Source of the DNA: an uncultured Beijerinckiaceae bacterium
GTDB taxonomy: Bacteria > Pseudomonadota > Alphaproteobacteria > Rhizobiales > Beijerinckiaceae
DNA length: 8,057 nt
Direction of reading: 5' to 3'
NCBI GenBank assembly: GCA_937863205.1
Contig: CALMGA010000176.1
Location: 1-8,057, forward strand
This document shows, in pieces, positions 4,759-8,057 of this stretch (within the stretch, counting starts at the first letter, position 1; each line of letters starts with the position of its first letter). The position numbers and the translations under genes are program-made. The notes beneath the pieces are model-generated. The model did no database searches. It was not told the origin of the DNA and was given only the letters and a program-made list of their open reading frames with translations.

Positions 4759-7700
4759 ATGAATTTGGCTTTCCCGACCCCGGAACGGCCCAGGCGCGAG
4801 GGTGAGCGCGAGCGCGCCAGCGGCGTGACGCTGGTGCTCGGGCCGACCAACACCGGCAAGACGCATTACGCTATCGAGCGCATGCTGGCTCACCGATCGG
4901 GCATGATCGGCCTGCCGCTGCGCCTGCTCGCCCGCGAAGTCTACAACCGCGTCGTCGCCAAGGTCGGCGCGGACGCGGTGGCCCTCATCACCGGCGAGGA
5001 GAAGATCAAGCCGCGCCAGCCCCGATACTGGGTGTGCACGGTTGAAGCGATGCCGCGCGACCTCGATCTCGCCTTCGTGGGCGTCGATGAGATCCAGCTC
5101 GCCGCCGACCTCGACCGCGGCCACACCTTCACCGACCGCCTGCTCAACCGGCGCGGTACGGAGGAAACCCTGCTGATCGGCGCCGGTACGATGGAGCGCG
5201 CCCTCGTCGACCTGCTGCCCGGCGTCAACGTCGTCACCCGCCCGCGCTTGTCCAAGCTGTCCTTCGCCGGCGAGAAGAAGTTGTCGCGCCTGCCGCCGCG
5301 CTCGGCCATCGTCGCCTTCTCGGCCGAGGAGGTTTACGCCATCGCCGAGCTGATCCGGCGCCAGCGCGGCGGCGCGGCGGTGGTGCTCGGTGCCTTGTCG
5401 CCGCGCACCCGCAACGCCCAGGTCGACATGTACCAGGCCGGCGATGTCGACTACATCGTCGCCACCGACGCCATCGGCATGGGGCTCAACCTCGACGTCG
5501 ACCACATCGCCTTCGCCGGTGACCGCAAGTTCGACGGCTGGCATTACCGCCGCCTCAACCCGGCCGAGTTCGGGCAGATCGCCGGCCGCGCCGGGCGCCA
5601 CCTCAAGGACGGCACCTTCGGCACCACCGGACGCTGTTCGCCCTTCGACAACGACCTCGTCGAGTTGTTGGAAGACCACCGCTTCGAGCCGGTGCGGATG
5701 CTGCAATGGCGCAACTCCGACCTCGACATGGCGTCCATCGAAGACCTGACCGCCACGCTCGACCGGCTGCCCGGCGAGCCCGGCCTGACCCGCTCGCCGA
5801 TGGCCGCCGACCAGATGGTGCTCGACATCGCCGCCCGCGACGCCGACGTGCGCAAGGTGGCCCGCAACCGCGGCGACGTGAAGCGGCTGTGGGAATGCTG
5901 CGGCATTCCCGATTATCGCAAGCTGTCGCCGGCCGCTCATTGCGAACTGGTGCTGGCCGTTTACGGCTTCGTGGTGCGCGCCGGGCGCATTCCCGACGAC
6001 TGGTTCGCCCGCCACGTCGACCTGCTCGACCGCACCGACGGCGAGATCGACACGCTGGCCGCCCGCATCGCCCAGGTGCGGACCTGGACCTTCATCGCCA
6101 ACCGCCCGGACTGGCTGCGCGACCCCGAGCATTGGCAGGGCGTGACGCGTCGGGTAGAGGACACGCTGTCGGACGCGCTGCACCAGCGCTTGGCGCAAAG
6201 ATTCGTCGATCGCCGGACCAGCGTCCTGCGCCGGCGACTGCGAGAGAATGCGATCATGGAAGCCGAAATCACATCCGGCGGCGACGTGGTGGTGGAAGGC
6301 CAGCACGTCGGGCAGTTGAACGGCTTCCGCTTCTCGGCCGATCCCCAGGCGGCGGGCGAGGAGGCGCGCACCCTGAACGCTGCCGCGCAGAAGGCTTTGG
6401 CGTCCGAGATCGAGGGTCGCGCCACCCGCGTCAGCGAGGCGGTGGACGAAGCCTTCGTGCTGGCCAACGACGGGCTGATCCGCTGGCTCGGCGAGCCGGT
6501 CGGGCGCATCACCGCCGGCGCCCACATCCTGGAGCCGCACGTCCGGGTGATCGCCGACGAGCAGCTCACCGGGCCGGCGCTCGAACTGGTGCAGCGCCGC
6601 CTCGACCTGTGGCTGGCTCAGCACGTCGCCAAGCTGCTCGGCCCCTGCAAGGAGCTGGAAACCGGCGAGGGCCTCGACGGCATCGCCAGGGGTATCGCGT
6701 TTCAGGTCGGCGAAGCGCTCGGCGTGCTGGAGCGCGCCAGGATCGCCGACGAGCTGAAGGCGCTGCCGCAGGACGCGCGCGCCAGCCTGCGCAAGCTCGG
6801 CGTGCGCTTCGGCGCCTACCACCTTTACCTGCCGGCGCTGGTGAAGCCGGCGCCGCGCGCGCTGGCGGCGCAGCTTTGGGCCTTGAAGAACGCCGGTGCG
6901 GGCGAGGTGAAGGGCACGGACGACGTGCCCCCCCTCGCCGCGTCCGGGCGAACCTCCTTCGTCGCCGATGCGGCCGTGCCGCGCGGCTTCTACCGCGCCG
7001 CCGGCTTCCGCGTGTGCGGCGAGCGGGCGGTGCGCGTCGACATCCTGGAGCGGCTCGCCGACCTCATCCGCCCGGCCATCGCCTACCGGCCGGGCACCAC
7101 CGCCGGCGACCCGCCGCCGGGCTCGGCCGACAATGACGGCTTCGTGGTGACGGTCGGCATGACCTCGCTCGCCGGTTGCTCGGCGGACGCCTTCGGCTCG
7201 GTGCTGAAGTCGTTGGGTTACGTGGTGGATCGCCGTCCCGGCCCGGCGATCACCGTGCCGCTGGTTCCCAAGGCTGCCACGGTGCCGGTGCAGCCGGCCG
7301 TTCCCGCCGGCGAGGACGCCAGCAGCGAAGGCCGCGACGGTTTGGGCAGCGCGCCGGAGGGCACGCCCGCCGTCGAGGCCTCCCCGGACGCGCCGTCGCC
7401 CATCTCCGGCGACGCGCCGTCCGACGATCTCGCAAGCCGCGTCAGCCTCGCCCGGCAGAGCGAGTTGATCGCCGCCGCACTGGAGGGCGGCGCGCTGGAC
7501 GCCATCGAGCCGCTGATGTCGGAGGCGCGGCCGCCGGAGCCAGCGCGGTCCGAAGACTTGCCGCAGCCGGCGGATGCGCGCTCGGCCGAGCAGGCCGCCG
7601 CCGCCGAAGCCGTCGCGCCTGTCGAAGCCGCGCCAGTTGAAGCCGCATCGGGCGAAGCGCCGGGGCAGGTGTCCGTCACCGAAATCGAAGCTGTCAGCGC

Positions 7701-8057
7701 AGCGGAGTCCGTTCCCGATCCGCGCCTCGAAGGCGGTCCGGCGGGCGAGGTGCCGACCGACGAGCCGCCGGGACACGCCGTTGTCACGGCGGGCGATGGC
7801 ATGGCGGGCGATGCCATGCTGGACGCGGAGCATGCAGCGGCGGAAACGCCCGAGATCCCGCTGATCGAGGTATGGCGGCCGCATCGCCAGAACGTCCACA
7901 ATCGCCGGCCGGCCGCCGACGCGCGCCGCGGGCCGCGCCGCCCCCATGGGGGCCAGAACGCGGGTCAGCACAACATCCATCGCGGCGCCGTCGCCGAGGC
8001 TCCGCAACCCGCCGGACCCGAGGCGGCCGGGCCGGTCAGCGCCGAGCCAGGCAGCGC
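4759..8057 (+). CDS. Suv3-like SF2 ATP-dependent helicase with long low-complexity tail (3' end outside window)
   Basis: 1,099 codons are open and no stop is reached. The N-terminal third is an SF2 helicase core: Walker A GPTNTGKT (28-35), motif Ia region GLPLRLLAREVYNR, motif II DEIQ (110-113), motif III GAGTMERA, motif V ATDAIGMGLNL (235-245) and motif VI QIAGRAGR (273-280). DEIQ together with the TNTGKT P-loop is characteristic of Suv3-type helicases, which unwind RNA or RNA/DNA in degradosome-like work; the bacterial substrate is not established. Conserved-looking segments follow (GFRFSADP at 522, KLGVRFGAYHLYLP at 679, VGMTSLAGCSADAF at 799). From about 840 to 1030 the protein is Ala/Pro/Glu-rich and probably disordered. 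It includes a tandem AGDGM/AGDAM (1011-1020) and then an Arg/His-rich stretch (about 1038-1080), possibly nucleic-acid binding. The ATG at 4759 is the only ATG before the P-loop that follows the stop at 4663; it lacks a clear ribosome binding site, and TTG at 4693 is an alternative. Relatives often precede an S4-domain RNA-binding gene. Confidence 0.92.
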   Translation, partial: MNLAFPTPERPRREGERERASGVTLVLGPTNTGKTHYAIERMLAHRSGMIGLPLRLLAREVYNRVVAKVGADAVALITGEEKIKPRQPRYWVCTVEAMPRDLDLAFVGVDEIQLAADLDRGHTFTDRLLNRRGTEETLLIGAGTMERALVDLLPGVNVVTRPRLSKLSFAGEKKLSRLPPRSAIVAFSAEEVYAIAELIRRQRGGAAVVLGALSPRTRNAQVDMYQAGDVDYIVATDAIGMGLNLDVDHIAFAGDRKFDGWHYRRLNPAEFGQIAGRAGRHLKDGTFGTTGRCSPFDNDLVELLEDHRFEPVRMLQWRNSDLDMASIEDLTATLDRLPGEPGLTRSPMAADQMVLDIAARDADVRKVARNRGDVKRLWECCGIPDYRKLSPAAHCELVLAVYGFVVRAGRIPDDWFARHVDLLDRTDGEIDTLAARIAQVRTWTFIANRPDWLRDPEHWQGVTRRVEDTLSDALHQRLAQRFVDRRTSVLRRRLRENAIMEAEITSGGDVVVEGQHVGQLNGFRFSADPQAAGEEARTLNAAAQKALASEIEGRATRVSEAVDEAFVLANDGLIRWLGEPVGRITAGAHILEPHVRVIADEQLTGPALELVQRRLDLWLAQHVAKLLGPCKELETGEGLDGIARGIAFQVGEALGVLERARIADELKALPQDARASLRKLGVRFGAYHLYLPALVKPAPRALAAQLWALKNAGAGEVKGTDDVPPLAASGRTSFVADAAVPRGFYRAAGFRVCGERAVRVDILERLADLIRPAIAYRPGTTAGDPPPGSADNDGFVVTVGMTSLAGCSADAFGSVLKSLGYVVDRRPGPAITVPLVPKAATVPVQPAVPAGEDASSEGRDGLGSAPEGTPAVEASPDAPSPISGDAPSDDLASRVSLARQSELIAAALEGGALDAIEPLMSEARPPEPARSEDLPQPADARSAEQAAAAEAVAPVEAAPVEAASGEAPGQVSVTEIEAVSAAESVPDPRLEGGPAGEVPTDEPPGHAVVTAGDGMAGDAMLDAEHAAAETPEIPLIEVWRPHRQNVHNRRPAADARRGPRRPHGGQNAGQHNIHRGAVAEAPQPAGPEAAGPVSAEPGS
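7789..7818 (+). repeat. 15-bp tandem duplication inside the helicase tail
   Basis: GCGGGCGATGGCATG (7789-7803) is followed at once by GCGGGCGATGCCATG, with 14 of 15 bases identical. It is in frame and encodes AGDGM-AGDAM. Such in-frame slippage is consistent with a disordered, length-variable linker rather than a folded domain. Confidence 0.6.

Noticed and set aside
4054..4859. Minus-strand open frames across the spacer between the membrane protein and helicase genes
   Set aside because: They overlap one or the other gene out of frame and read as Ser/Arg/Pro-rich sequence without a start signal. The spacer looks regulatory instead.
5706..7136. A 476-codon plus-strand frame inside the helicase gene
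   Set aside because: It is a different frame of the same strand, extremely Arg/Ala-rich, while the helicase frame carries conserved segments throughout.
4678..8007. A 1,109-codon open frame on the minus strand
   Set aside because: It lies entirely antisense to the helicase gene, whose motifs are unmistakable on the plus strand. High GC at third positions keeps the opposite frame free of stops. The predicted protein is a Gly/Arg/His/Ala string with no domain.
1..8057. CRISPR arrays, tRNA or rRNA genes, transposases, phage genes
   Set aside because: I looked for regularly spaced repeats, cloverleaf-like sequences and mobile-element proteins on both strands and saw none. The repeats present are short and isolated.

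Overview
This is a high-GC bacterial stretch (roughly two-thirds G+C by eye) with gene content typical of an alphaproteobacterium, most likely in or near the Rhodospirillales. The basis is the ruvC-ruvA order, a long Suv3-like helicase of the type common in Alphaproteobacteria, and strongly G/C-biased third codon positions. No database search was possible, so the lineage is an inference.

Layout. Bases 1-2112 hold four minus-strand genes, which read from right to left as: a small conserved-looking protein (2112-1858), a transglutaminase-like cysteine protein (1728-883), the Holliday-junction resolvase RuvC (about 793-278), and the first 93 codons of RuvA (281 to the left edge). ruvC and ruvA overlap by four bases. 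Bases 2113-2368 separate this group from a divergent plus-strand gene (2369-3547) for a secreted major royal jelly/Yellow-family protein. It converges on a minus-strand six-helix membrane protein of the Pr6Pr type (4361-3654). The 106 bp between the two stop codons are almost filled by a palindromic element with 13-bp arms. A 397-bp intergenic region (4362-4758), locally AT-richer and rich in inverted repeats, lies upstream of both the membrane protein and a large plus-strand helicase gene. That gene starts at 4759 and is still open at base 8057 (1,099 codons visible).

How the genes work together. RuvC and RuvA belong to Holliday-junction processing, and a ruvB gene would be expected further left. 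The helicase has a complete SF2 motif set and an RNA/DNA unwinding role by family. The remaining genes look like independent accessory functions, and nothing links them into one pathway. I found no CRISPR array, tRNA, rRNA, transposase or phage gene.

Main oddities: ruvC has no normal start codon where the protein should begin (ATC follows a good ribosome binding site); the transglutaminase-like protein has Asn where the catalytic His is expected; the convergent boundary carries a compact palindromic element; nested inverted repeats lie upstream of the helicase; and the helicase has a long low-complexity Ala/Pro/Glu tail that ends in an Arg/His-rich stretch. I see no convincing evidence of a wholly new multi-gene system here.
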